Assembly: GCA_934169775.1 (NCBI GenBank)
Contig: CAKPOI010000001.1
Span: 1 to 64,000, forward strand
Length of the DNA stretch: 64,000 nt
Direction of reading: 5' to 3'
Origin: an uncultured Clostridia bacterium
GTDB lineage: Bacteria; Bacillota; Clostridia; TANB77; CAG-508
The translations under genes were made by a program, and so were the position numbers. A model generated the notes under the pieces. It did not search any database. It worked only from the letters and a program-made list of their open reading frames with translations, and was not told the DNA's origin. Shown in pieces: positions 33,277-41,265 of this stretch. How positions within the stretch are numbered: the stretch's first letter is position 1; each line of letters begins with the position of its first letter.

Positions 33277-33630
33277 TTACAATATTTGCTTTATATGATT
33301 TACTTTTATTTTTCCATTTATTATATATACTTCTATTACATCAAATCTTATGCATTTTGTTTCTTGTTTTGTTTTATGTATATAATATTTTGCTGTTTGA
33401 TACATATGTTTTTGTTTGTTTTTGTTTATTGCTTCTATTGGTCTGCCAAATTCTATACTGCTTCTTGTTTTTACTTCTATAAATATTATTTCTTTTCCTT
33501 GTGTTGCTATTATATCTATTTCTCCTTTTCTTGTATAATAGTTTGTTGTTATTATTTTATATCCGTTTTTTTCTAAATATTTTTGGGCTATTGCTTCTCC
33601 ATTCCTTCCTATTTTGTAATTATTTTTCAT
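33277..33630 (-). CDS. YraN/UPF0102 nuclease-fold protein
   Basis: Small restriction-endonuclease-fold protein of 117 residues. NGEAIAQKYLEKNGYKII, then RKGEIDIIATQGKEIIFIEVKTR with the GEIDII...FIEVK catalytic-type motif, and FDVIEVY match the family. Exact function is unknown; genes of this family commonly adjoin dprA and comM, as here. It starts 22 bases after the dprA stop on the same strand. Confidence 0.9.
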   Translation of the reverse strand: MKNNYKIGRNGEAIAQKYLEKNGYKIITTNYYTRKGEIDIIATQGKEIIFIEVKTRSSIEFGRPIEAINKNKQKHMYQTAKYYIHKTKQETKCIRFDVIEVYIINGKIKVNHIKQIL

Positions 33631-33652
33631 CTTGCTTTATTCCTTCCTTTTG

Positions 33653-34591
33653 TTAATTTCTTACTTGTATTTTTATGTATCTTTGTCCTGGTATTTCTTT
33701 GATTTTTCCTTCTAATGTCAACATTGTTATTTCATAATTTATGTCTTGTATGTTCATATTACTTTTTTGTAAAATTTCATCAATATCAAATGGTTCGTCC
33801 TTTATATATTTATATATTTTGTATTTACTTTGTTCACTATTTTTTAATTTATACATTTTATTAAATTTTTCTTCTATTTTATATTCAAATCTTGTTTTCT
33901 TTTCTCTTTCTTTTTGGTTAGTTATGCTTTGGATTTTTTCTATAATGTCTTTTTCACTTGTTGCAATGTTTTCTCCTTGTTTTATAAGTAAATTTGGTAC
34001 ATATCCTTTTTTACTTTCTAAATTACTTGGTATGCAAAATATTGGTAGTTCTAATTCTTTTGCTATTTTTGCAGTGTTTCTTGTTCCACTTCTATAATCT
34101 CCTTCTACTACTAGTATTCCTCGACTTATTCCTGCTACTATTCTATTTCTTTCAGTAAATTTTGAACTATCTGCTTCTGTTTCTTCACTATATTCTGTTA
34201 TTGCTAGCCCTCCATTTTTTATGATTATTTCAAATAATTCTTTATTTTGTTTTGGATATATATTTTTAAATCCGCATGGTAGTACAACTATTGTTTTTGA
34301 TTTTTCTATCATTGCTCCTTTATGTGCATAGCTGTCTATTCCACTTGCTAATCCACTAACTATTGTTATTCCTTTTTGACTTAGTTTTTTTGCAAAATTT
34401 AATGCCATATTTTTCCCATATTCTGTGTTCTTCCTTGTTCCTACTATTGCTATTTTTGTGTTTTCTGTTTTTAATAGTTCTATATTTCCTAATACATATA
34501 TTTGTTTTGGTGGTTTTTTTAGTCTTTTTAAATTTTGTGGGTATTCTTTGTCTTTATAATATATTATTTTTTCTTTTTGCAATTTTTTCAC
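33653..34591 (-). CDS. dprA: DNA-processing protein DprA
   Basis: Rossmann-fold protein that loads RecA on incoming single-stranded DNA during transformation. Core motifs IAIVGTRKNTEYG, TIVSGLASGIDSYAHKGAM, VVLPCGFKNIYP, ERNRIVAGIS and VEGDYRSGTRNTAKIA are all present; the C-terminal region carries a DprA winged-helix-like domain (about 235-305). Length 312. It lies nine bases after the comM-type gene and, with comEC at 60-62 kb, suggests a DNA-uptake capability. Confidence 0.94.
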   Translation of the reverse strand: MKKLQKEKIIYYKDKEYPQNLKRLKKPPKQIYVLGNIELLKTENTKIAIVGTRKNTEYGKNMALNFAKKLSQKGITIVSGLASGIDSYAHKGAMIEKSKTIVVLPCGFKNIYPKQNKELFEIIIKNGGLAITEYSEETEADSSKFTERNRIVAGISRGILVVEGDYRSGTRNTAKIAKELELPIFCIPSNLESKKGYVPNLLIKQGENIATSEKDIIEKIQSITNQKEREKKTRFEYKIEEKFNKMYKLKNSEQSKYKIYKYIKDEPFDIDEILQKSNMNIQDINYEITMLTLEGKIKEIPGQRYIKIQVRN

Positions 34592-34600
34592 ATTCCTTTT

Positions 34601-36120
34601 TTAGTTTATAATTCTATATTGTATTGCTTCTGCTATATTTTGTGTGTTTATTTTTTCGTTTTCTTCTAAGTCTGCTATAGTTCTTGCAACTTTAAGAATT
34701 CTTGTATATGTTCTTACACTTAGGCCATAATTTATAAAGGCTTTTTTCATTAATGATTTTCCTTCTTTTTCTAATTCACAATATTTTTCTATTAGTTTTG
34801 GTGTTAATTCACTATTGTATAAGATTTTTGTATTTTTATATCTTTCTTTTTGGATGTTTCTTGCTTTTTCTACTCTTTGTTTTATTTCTTTTGATGTTTC
34901 TATTTTTTTTGTTGATTCTAAATTTTTATATTCTACAGGTTTTACGTTTACATTTATGTCTATTCTATCTAGCAATGGTCCACTAATTTTTGATAAATAA
35001 TTTTTTATTGCTGTTTGACTACATGTACATTCTCTAATATTGCTTCCATAATATCCACATGGACATGGGTTCATACTTGCTATTAGCATAAAATTACATG
35101 GATATGATAAACTTGCCCATAATCTCGAAATTGTTATTTTTCTTTCTTCTAATGGTCCTCTAAGTGCTTCTAATGCTTCTTTTCTAAATTCTAATAGTTC
35201 ATCTAAATATAGTACTCCATAATGTGCTAAGCTTATTTCTCCGTGGTTTTGGTATTCTTCCTCCTCCTACCATTGATGTTGTTGATATTGTGTGATGTGG
35301 TGTTCTAAATGGTCTTGTTGTTATAATTCCTGTTTCACTCTTTAATATTCCTGCTATACTATGGATTTTTGTTATTTCTAATGCTTCTTCAAATGTTAGA
35401 TCTGGTAAAATTGTTGGTAATCTTTTTGCTAGCATTGTTTTCCCTCCGACCAGGGCTTCCAGTAAGTAAGCAATTATGCCATCCTGCTGCTGCTATTTCT
35501 AATGCTCTTTTTGCATTTTCTTGCCCTTTTACGTCTGAAAAATCTATGTCATATTTTTGATAATCTTCTTTTTGGAATTCTATTTTTATTTTTGTTTTTG
35601 GTGGCTCTTTATTTCCATTTATATATTTTATTACTTCTTCTAATGTTGATACTGGTATTATTTCTAATTCTTTTATTATTGCTGCTTCTTTTTCGTTTTC
35701 TTTTGGTACATAAATTGTTTTTATGTTGTTTTTCTTGGCTTCTATACATATTGGCAATATTCCTGGTACTTTATTGATTTTTCCATCTAGTGCTAGTTCT
35801 CCTATAAATATTGTTGATTTTGTGTTAAATTTTTTAATTGCTCCAATTGCTAATAATATTCCTACAGCAATTGGTAAGTCATATCCACTTCCTTCTTTTT
35901 TTATATCTGATGGTGCTAAATTTATTAGAATTTTTCTACTTCTTGATTCTATTTTTGTATTTTTTATTGCTGATTTTATTCTTTCTTTTGATTCTTTTAC
36001 TGTTATATCTGGTAGTCCTACAATTTCAAAACCTGGTAGTCCTCCTGTTATGTCAGTTTGAACTTCTACAAGTTTTCCATCTAATCCCATTAGTGAAATT
36101 GTGTGTATTATTGATAACAT
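34601..36120 (-). CDS. ComM/YifB-type Mg-chelatase-like AAA+ ATPase read in three frames
   Basis: Reading through two single-base shifts gives 505 residues, the normal ComM/YifB length. Part 1 (36120 to 35449) holds the LonC-like N-terminal domain and the start of Walker A (LTGSPG). Part 2 begins with GGGKTMLAKRLPTILPD and runs to VGGGRIPKP. Part 3 resumes GEISLAHYGVLYLDEL, has MNPCPCGYYG and SGPLLDRIDINV, and ends normally. Both breaks are at an in-frame CGG followed by A, and dropping the C gives GGA. Every domain is intact and no other lesion is visible, so this does not look like ordinary decay. ComM-type proteins are helicases that help integrate transformed DNA; the next gene is dprA. 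Read without shifting, the protein would end soon after Walker A. Confidence 0.88.
35241..35246 (-). other. +1 frameshift site 2 in the comM-type gene (CCA CGG A)
   Basis: In-frame CGG at 35243-35241 follows CCA in GRIPKP. Skipping the C at 35243 gives CCA GGA GAA ATA and restores the conserved PGEISLAHxGVLYLDE block. GGAGGAAG lies about 10 bases upstream. Confidence 0.85.
35446..35451 (-). other. +1 frameshift site 1 in the comM-type gene (GGT CGG A)
   Basis: In-frame codon 225 is CGG at 35448-35446 after GGT. Skipping the C at 35448 gives GGT GGA GGG AAA ACA, restoring Walker A as GSPGGGKT. Unshifted reading runs 19 codons further to a stop. Confidence 0.85.
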
Positions 36121-36190
36121 TTTTGCCTCCTTTTTTTATAAAATTATTGATTTTTAGGGTTTTTTATTATACAATATTTTTACTTAAATT

Positions 36191-36219
36191 TTAACTAAAG
36201 ATTTTTTAATAAATATACT
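36191..36219 (+). promoter_or_regulatory. Possible promoter of the second PBP gene
   Basis: TTAACT (-35, four of six) and TATACT (-10, five of six) at 17-base spacing, about 70 bases before the start codon. Confidence 0.5.
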
Positions 36220-36290
36220 AATGTTGAATTTTGTTGAAAAATTTATTTTTTTCTAACCAAATTTATACATCTAGAGAGGATTGTGGTATT

Positions 36291-38549
36291 ATGAAAAAAG
36301 ATATAAATGAAAATGATTCAAAAGTTTTAAATATAAATAATGATTTTACTTCTCAAAATTTTATACATACTAAAAAATTAAAAACTATTTTTTTAGTTTC
36401 TATTATTATTTTAGTTTTGCTTGTTTCTAGACTTGCTGTTATTCAATTTGTTGATGGTGCTTATTTAAAAGAAAAAGCTTATTCTCAGCAAACTATTAAT
36501 CAAATTATTAGTCCTAAACGTGGAAACATCTATGATTCTACTGGTAAAGTTTTGGCAAGTAGTGTTGCTGTTGATACTATTACTATTAATCCTCAAAAGA
36601 TTTCTGATTCTAAAGACGAAAAGAAAACTAATGAACTTAAGGAAAAAGTTGCTAAAGGATTGTCTGATATTTTTGAATTGGATTATAATGAAACTTTAGA
36701 AAAGGTTAAAAGTGATTCTCAAGTAGAAACAATTGCTAAAAAAATAGATCAAGATAAAGTTGAAACTTTAAAGAATTGGATGAAAGAAAATAAAATTTCT
36801 GTTGGAATTAATATTGATGAAGATTCTAAACGTTATTATCCTCATGATACTGTCCTTTCTAATGTTTTAGGTTTTTGTGGTACAGATAATTCCGGAATTG
36901 TTGGTTTGGAATCTACTTATAATTCTGTTTTACAAGGTACTCCTGGAAAAATTGTTAGCTCTAAAGGTAGTGACCAAGAGGAAATTCCTAATGCTGAAGA
37001 AACTTATATTTCTGCGGAAAATGGAAGTGATTTAACTTTAACTATTGATTATAATATTCAAACTATTGTGGAAGAATATCTAGCTCAAGCTTGTGTTAAT
37101 TTAAATGCTAAGAGTGGTGGTACTTGTATTGCTATGAATCCTAAAACTGGAAAAATCTTAGCTATGGCAGATTATCCTAATTATAATCTTAATACACCTT
37201 TTACTCCTAATGATTCTATTGCTTCTAATTATGATTCTCTTTCTTCAGAAGATAAGAGTAATGCTTTACATTCAATGTGGAGAAATAAATGTGTTTCTGA
37301 TTTGTATGAACCTGGTTCTGTTTTTAAATTGATTACTGCTTCTGTTGCTTTGGAAGAACATATTACTACTCCAGATGTTGAAGGTGATTTTACTTGTAAT
37401 GGTTATGAACAAGTTGCAGATAAGAAAATTAGTTGTTGGAGTACAACTCCGCATGGTTCTTTATCTTTAAGAAAAGCTTTGGAAAAATCTTGTAACCCTG
37501 CTTTAATGCAATTAGGTAAAAGAATTGGTGTTTCTACACTTTACAAATATTATCGTGCTTATGGTTTATTTGATTCGACTGGTAGCAATTTATATGGTGA
37601 GTCTAATTCTTTATTTACAAAAGAATCTAGTGTTGCTGATGTTGAACTTGCTACTATGTCTTTTGGGCAAAGGCTTAGTATCACCCCTTTGCAGATGATT
37701 ACAGCAATTTCTGCAATTGCTAATGATGGTATTTTAATGAAACCTATGATTGTTGATAAAATTACTAATACTGACACTGGTGCTGTTACTACTATAGAGC
37801 CAACTCAAGTAAGACAAGTTCTTTCTAAGGAAACAGCAAATACTATGAAAGATTTAATGGAATCTGTAGTTGTTGATGGTACTGGTTATCGTGGTTCTGT
37901 TACTGGTTATTCTGTTGGTGGTAAAACTGGTACTTCTGAGCCTCCAGATGGTAAAGAGAGTGAAGGATATGTTGCTTCTTTTGTTGCTATTTCTCCTGTT
38001 GAAGATACTCAAATCGTTTTACTTGTGTGTTTCTATGGATTAAATAAGGGTCAACAAGGTGGTCAAGTTGCTGCTCCTGTTGCTTCTCAAATGTTGACAA
38101 AAATTTTACCTTATATGGGTGTTCCTTCTGAATCAACTGATTCAACATCTTCTAATTTGATTCAAATTTCAGATGTTAGAAATAAAACATTTACAGAAGC
38201 TGAAAAGGTATTAACTGCTGCTGGATTTAAAGTAAAATCTATAACCAATCAGAATAAAAATGAAACTACTGTTTCTGATCAAGTTCCAAAGCCAGGTGTT
38301 TCTCTTTCTAAAGATTCTATTGTACTTCTTTACGATAGCTCTAACACTGCTAGAACTTCTGTTACAGTTCCTGATTTAAATTTAAAGACTTCTGCTCAAG
38401 CTATAAGTGCTTTGCATAATTTAAATTTAAATGTTTCTATTGATGGCTCAGGTACAGTTGTTTCTCAGGATCCTCCGGCTAATTCAAAAGTTGAAGAAGG
38501 TACTGTTGTAAAAATCACTTTGAAAAATGGTGCAAAATCTGCACATTAG
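36291..38549 (+). CDS. Class B penicillin-binding protein with two PASTA domains
   Basis: Paralogue of the dcw-cluster PBP, similar along its whole length: cytoplasmic tail, membrane helix (about 32-50), PKRGNIYDSTGKVLA, SxxK (EPGSVFKLI, near 342), SxN (SCNP, near 398), KTG (GGKTGTSEP, near 543). It then has two PASTA domains (about 620-685 and 690-750). PASTA domains bind uncross-linked peptidoglycan. The ATG at 36291 follows AGAGAGGA; an earlier in-frame start is not supported. It is monocistronic with its own terminator, on the opposite strand from its neighbours. One of the two paralogues probably serves vegetative division (FtsI role) and the other sporulation (SpoVD role); sequence does not say which. 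Confidence 0.92.
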   Translation: MKKDINENDSKVLNINNDFTSQNFIHTKKLKTIFLVSIIILVLLVSRLAVIQFVDGAYLKEKAYSQQTINQIISPKRGNIYDSTGKVLASSVAVDTITINPQKISDSKDEKKTNELKEKVAKGLSDIFELDYNETLEKVKSDSQVETIAKKIDQDKVETLKNWMKENKISVGINIDEDSKRYYPHDTVLSNVLGFCGTDNSGIVGLESTYNSVLQGTPGKIVSSKGSDQEEIPNAEETYISAENGSDLTLTIDYNIQTIVEEYLAQACVNLNAKSGGTCIAMNPKTGKILAMADYPNYNLNTPFTPNDSIASNYDSLSSEDKSNALHSMWRNKCVSDLYEPGSVFKLITASVALEEHITTPDVEGDFTCNGYEQVADKKISCWSTTPHGSLSLRKALEKSCNPALMQLGKRIGVSTLYKYYRAYGLFDSTGSNLYGESNSLFTKESSVADVELATMSFGQRLSITPLQMITAISAIANDGILMKPMIVDKITNTDTGAVTTIEPTQVRQVLSKETANTMKDLMESVVVDGTGYRGSVTGYSVGGKTGTSEPPDGKESEGYVASFVAISPVEDTQIVLLVCFYGLNKGQQGGQVAAPVASQMLTKILPYMGVPSESTDSTSSNLIQISDVRNKTFTEAEKVLTAAGFKVKSITNQNKNETTVSDQVPKPGVSLSKDSIVLLYDSSNTARTSVTVPDLNLKTSAQAISALHNLNLNVSIDGSGTVVSQDPPANSKVEEGTVVKITLKNGAKSAH

Positions 38550-38580
38550 TCTATAATAATTTTATATAAATTTTTCTTTT

Positions 38581-38616
38581 AGGAAATTGCATTTTAGTGC
38601 AATTTCCTATTTTCTT
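38581..38616 (+). terminator. Terminator of the second PBP gene
   Basis: Perfect 11-bp stem AGGAAATTGCA/TGCAATTTCCT with a 6-base loop and a following T-rich tract. Confidence 0.88.
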
Positions 38617-38633
38617 TTCTTTTTTCTTTTTTT

Positions 38634-39272
38634 CTATTCTATTTTTTCTTTTTTCCAATATTCTTTTACTAAATCGTCTAAATATTTTATATATATGTTT
38701 TTTTCTTTTATTGTTTCTATTGTTTTTGTATCTGCACCTTTAAAATATGCAATCCATTGTTCTTTTTTTGTTATTTCTTTTTCGTTTTTTATTTTAAATT
38801 TTGGTAATTCTACGATATGAGTTTCAGCTTTTTCTTCACTAAAATCTATTGACTTAAATTTATTTAAATATTCTATTTTATGATATTCTAAAGCTTGATA
38901 ATATGTAAAATCTAATATATTGATTGTAATTGTTCTTGCTGTATTTCTATTGTCTTCATAATAAATTTGATTTGTATGAACAAATAAATAGTATAATGCT
39001 ATTTTTTTCTGTATATGTTTTCCGTCTATAAACTGTATTCCTATATTTAGTTCTTCTTCTTTTTTGGTTATTACTCTAACATCTACTACTCCCATTTTTT
39101 CATATGTAGGGATGTATTTTTCTAGAACATTAATATAGCTATTTATTTTTATGTCTTTGATTTCTATTTCTAAAATGCTTTGTAATAAATCTTTTATTAT
39201 ATTTGTGTAATTTGAATTTGAAAGAATTTTACTTAAAACATAATTTCTATTACAAATTAGTTCATGATTCAT
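38634..39272 (-). CDS. Rpn/PDDEXK_2-type nuclease-transposase family protein
   Basis: Member of the large Rpn / PD-(D/E)XK family (PF12784 style). Recognisable are the N-terminal NYVLSKILSNSNYTNIIKDLL, LQSILEIEIKDI, VDVRVITKKEEELNIGIQF as the degenerate D...(E/Q)xQ nuclease strand, then KKIALYYLFVHTNQIYYED and the C-terminal WIAYFKGAD region. At 212 residues it is shorter than the usual 270-300, ending soon after the helical segment. In this family the strand normally reads IDIEMQ; here it is LNIGIQF, so catalysis may be lost. It has a consensus promoter but a distant ribosome binding site (GGAGGC, 16 bases from the ATG). Confidence 0.7.
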   Translation of the reverse strand: MNHELICNRNYVLSKILSNSNYTNIIKDLLQSILEIEIKDIKINSYINVLEKYIPTYEKMGVVDVRVITKKEEELNIGIQFIDGKHIQKKIALYYLFVHTNQIYYEDNRNTARTITINILDFTYYQALEYHKIEYLNKFKSIDFSEEKAETHIVELPKFKIKNEKEITKKEQWIAYFKGADTKTIETIKEKNIYIKYLDDLVKEYWKKEKIE

Positions 39273-39389
39273 TATTTTATATTTTTCTGCCTCCTCTCTG
39301 TTTTGAATTTCTTTTCTTTTGCTTTTTTGGGATTTCTTTGATTTAAAATTTTGGAATTAAAAAAATTTAGAATTATAATTCTTAAGTTC

Positions 39390-39418
39390 AGTATACTTAT
39401 TTTCATTGTCTTTGTCAA
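39390..39418 (-). promoter_or_regulatory. Promoter of the Rpn-type gene
   Basis: On the minus strand TTGACA (perfect) and TATACT at exactly 17-base spacing, with a leader of about 110 bases. The rest of the 39273-39666 gap holds the short repeat at 39590 and a small hairpin (39617-39653) after the WalR-like gene; nothing else is evident. Confidence 0.75.
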
Positions 39419-39589
39419 TAAATTTTCTTCTTATTTTTTGACTTTTCACCGCATTTTTCGACATTTTGAAAACTACTATGTTTTAGTTTGCCTTCTATAT
39501 CTCAGTACTTATTAGTTTATATTGTTTGTTTGGTTGTTGTTACTTCTATTTTATATATGTGCTAATTTTTATTATATATGTCAAAAGTA

Positions 39590-39617
39590 ATTCGGAGAAC
39601 TTTCCTAGAATATAATA
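39590..39617. repeat. Composite repeat, first module fragment (inverted)
   Basis: Reverse complement identical over 24 bases to 3902-3925 (TTCGGAGAACTTTCCTAGAA core). The second module is absent here. Confidence 0.85.
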
Positions 39618-39666
39618 AAATAGAACTAATTTTTATAAAACTAATTCTATTTTTTATACTTATTTT

Positions 39667-40410
39667 TTATTCTGCTGCGATATAATATCCTACTCCTCTT
39701 TTTGTTATTAATATTTTTGGTGCAGATGTATCTGTTTCTATTTTTTCTCTTATTCTTCTAACTGTTACATCTACTGTTCTAATATCTCCATAATATTCAT
39801 ATCCCCATACTTTTTCTAGTAATATTTCTCTTGTTGTTACTTGACCTGGCTGGCTTGCTAAGAACTTTAATACTTCAAATTCTCTAAGTGTTAAATCTAT
39901 TATTTTTCCTCTTACTCTTACTTCAAATTTGTCTAAGTCTAGTTCTAAATCTCCAACTATAATTTTTTTGCTTTTTACTTTTGGTTTTTCTGCATCTGTT
40001 GTTTCGTTTGTTTGTTGCCCTAATGTAGCATCTGCTTTTCTTATATTTGCTTTTACTCTTGCTACTAGTTCTCTTACACTAAATGGTTTTGTTATATAGT
40101 CATCTGCTCCAAGTTCTAATCCTACTATTTTGTCTACTTCTTCATCTTTTGCAGTTAATAATATTATTGGTATATTTACTACACTTTTTACTCTTTGGCA
40201 TACTGTTAATCCATCCATTTTTGGAAGCATTATATCTAACATTATTAAATTTGGTCTTTCTTTTAATGCCATTTCTAATGCTGTTTGACCATCTGTTGCT
40301 TCTATTGTTCTATATCCTTCTTTTAATAAATTAAATTTAACAACATCAATTATTGCTTGTTCGTCATCAACTATTAATACTGTTTTTACATCCTTGTTTA
40401 TATTTTCCAC
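39667..40410 (-). CDS. OmpR-family response regulator, WalR/PhoB-like
   Basis: Two-component response regulator. Receiver domain with acidic pocket Asp15/Asp16, phosphoacceptor Asp59 (LIMLDIMLPKMDG), Thr86 and Lys108 (YITKPF). A charged linker with TNETTDAEKPKVKSK leads to the winged-helix effector (LTLREFEVLKFLASQPGQVTTREILLEKVWGYEYYGDIRTVDVTVRRIREKIE in several blocks). The WGYEYYGDIRTVDVTVRRLREKIE-type helix is a strong WalR signature. The start is GTG preceded by AAAGGACGGAG. No kinase adjoins it; the WalK-like gene at 15.4-16.8 kb is the likely partner. Confidence 0.93.
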   Translation of the reverse strand: MENINKDVKTVLIVDDEQAIIDVVKFNLLKEGYRTIEATDGQTALEMALKERPNLIMLDIMLPKMDGLTVCQRVKSVVNIPIILLTAKDEEVDKIVGLELGADDYITKPFSVRELVARVKANIRKADATLGQQTNETTDAEKPKVKSKKIIVGDLELDLDKFEVRVRGKIIDLTLREFEVLKFLASQPGQVTTREILLEKVWGYEYYGDIRTVDVTVRRIREKIETDTSAPKILITKRGVGYYIAAE

Positions 40411-40448
40411 AAAAACTCCGTCCTTTCGTAGTTTTATTTTCTTTTATA

Positions 40449-40477
40449 TTTATATCACAATTCTTGTTTTTAGACAA
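40449..40477 (-). promoter_or_regulatory. Promoter of the WalR-like gene
   Basis: TTGTCT (-35) and TATAAA (-10) at 17-base spacing on the minus strand. Confidence 0.6.
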
Positions 40478-40517
40478 GTCCTTTTTTGATTTTTTTACAT
40501 AATCTGTTTTGTTAAAT

Positions 40518-41090
40518 TTATTGAATTATTATTAATTTTCCATTACATAAACTACATCTATATCTTTGTAAATTTTTAGGCTTTCTCATTCTATAATACA
40601 ATTCTCCACAGTCCTTACATTTTATTATATATTTATATTGCTTTTCTTCAATATATTTTTTATTGCTTTTTTTATAGTCTTCTTTTTTATTTCCTGTTGT
40701 TTTTATATCATAGCCTAATTGATTGTTTATGTATTTTGCATATTCTTTGAATACTTTTCCATGATTATTGCACATTGGTAAACAATGTATTAATTCGTGT
40801 ATTATTGTATTTTTTATTATTTCTTCATTCAATTCCATTACCCATGCACTTATTTCTATTTTGTGCTTTTTATATTTGGCATATCTTATAAATATTTTGT
40901 TTCCCTTTTTTTCTAAGTATTTTGTGCTTAAATCTGGTTCTTCTTGTTTGCATACTCCATACCTTTTTGTGCTTCTTTTTGATATGCCTATTTCTATTTT
41001 TCCTATTTCTTGTTCTTTTTCTATGTTTATTCCTATTTCTTTTAATTCTTTTTTACATTTGTTATATATTTTTTGTAATTCTTCTTCCAT
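40518..41090 (-). CDS. SprT-like zinc metallopeptidase-fold protein
   Basis: SprT-family protein of 190 residues with the zincin motif HELIH (98-102), a third His at 110 (NNHGKVF) and a C-terminal zinc ribbon (Cys157/160 and Cys178/181). In eukaryotes the related SPRTN cleaves DNA-protein crosslinks; the bacterial role is undefined. The long Lys/Glu-rich N-terminal segment is typical. The ribosome binding site is weak (AGAAAGATCTGAG). It lies downstream of a terminator hairpin, so it is probably transcribed separately from the glucan synthase gene. Confidence 0.85.
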   Translation of the reverse strand: MEEELQKIYNKCKKELKEIGINIEKEQEIGKIEIGISKRSTKRYGVCKQEEPDLSTKYLEKKGNKIFIRYAKYKKHKIEISAWVMELNEEIIKNTIIHELIHCLPMCNNHGKVFKEYAKYINNQLGYDIKTTGNKKEDYKKSNKKYIEEKQYKYIIKCKDCGELYYRMRKPKNLQRYRCSLCNGKLIIIQ

Positions 41091-41111
41091 ATAAACTCAG
41101 ATCTTTCTTAT

Positions 41112-41152
41112 AAAAATAACTATTAAGATTTTAACTCTTAATAGCTATTTTT
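41112..41152 (-). terminator. Terminator after the glucan synthase gene
   Basis: 17-bp stem with one mismatch, AAAAATAGCTATTAAGA paired with TCTTAATAGTTATTTTT, with a T-rich 3' side on the minus strand. Confidence 0.8.
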
Positions 41153-41192
41153 GTCAATTCTAATTAATTTGACTTTAATAATTTGATGATTT

Positions 41193-41265
41193 GAGAACAG
41201 AGCAAAAGTCATCGATTGCTCTGTTCTTAAGTTAGTGCTTTTTTGCTCCGTCCCCAAAAGCATTA
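41193..41265. repeat. GAACAGAGCAA hairpin followed by a CTCCGTCCCC repeat
   Basis: 41193-41228 is a 12-bp stem (GAACAGAGCAA with its complement) around TCATCGA. At 41236-41265 lies another member of the GGACGGA hairpin family (GCTTTTTTGCTCCGTCCCC), overlapping the last codon of the glucan synthase gene. Confidence 0.75.

Noticed and set aside
39273..39666. A gene in the gap between the Rpn-type gene and the WalR-like gene
   Set aside because: Only a promoter, a repeat fragment and small hairpins are present; no open frame with a ribosome binding site.
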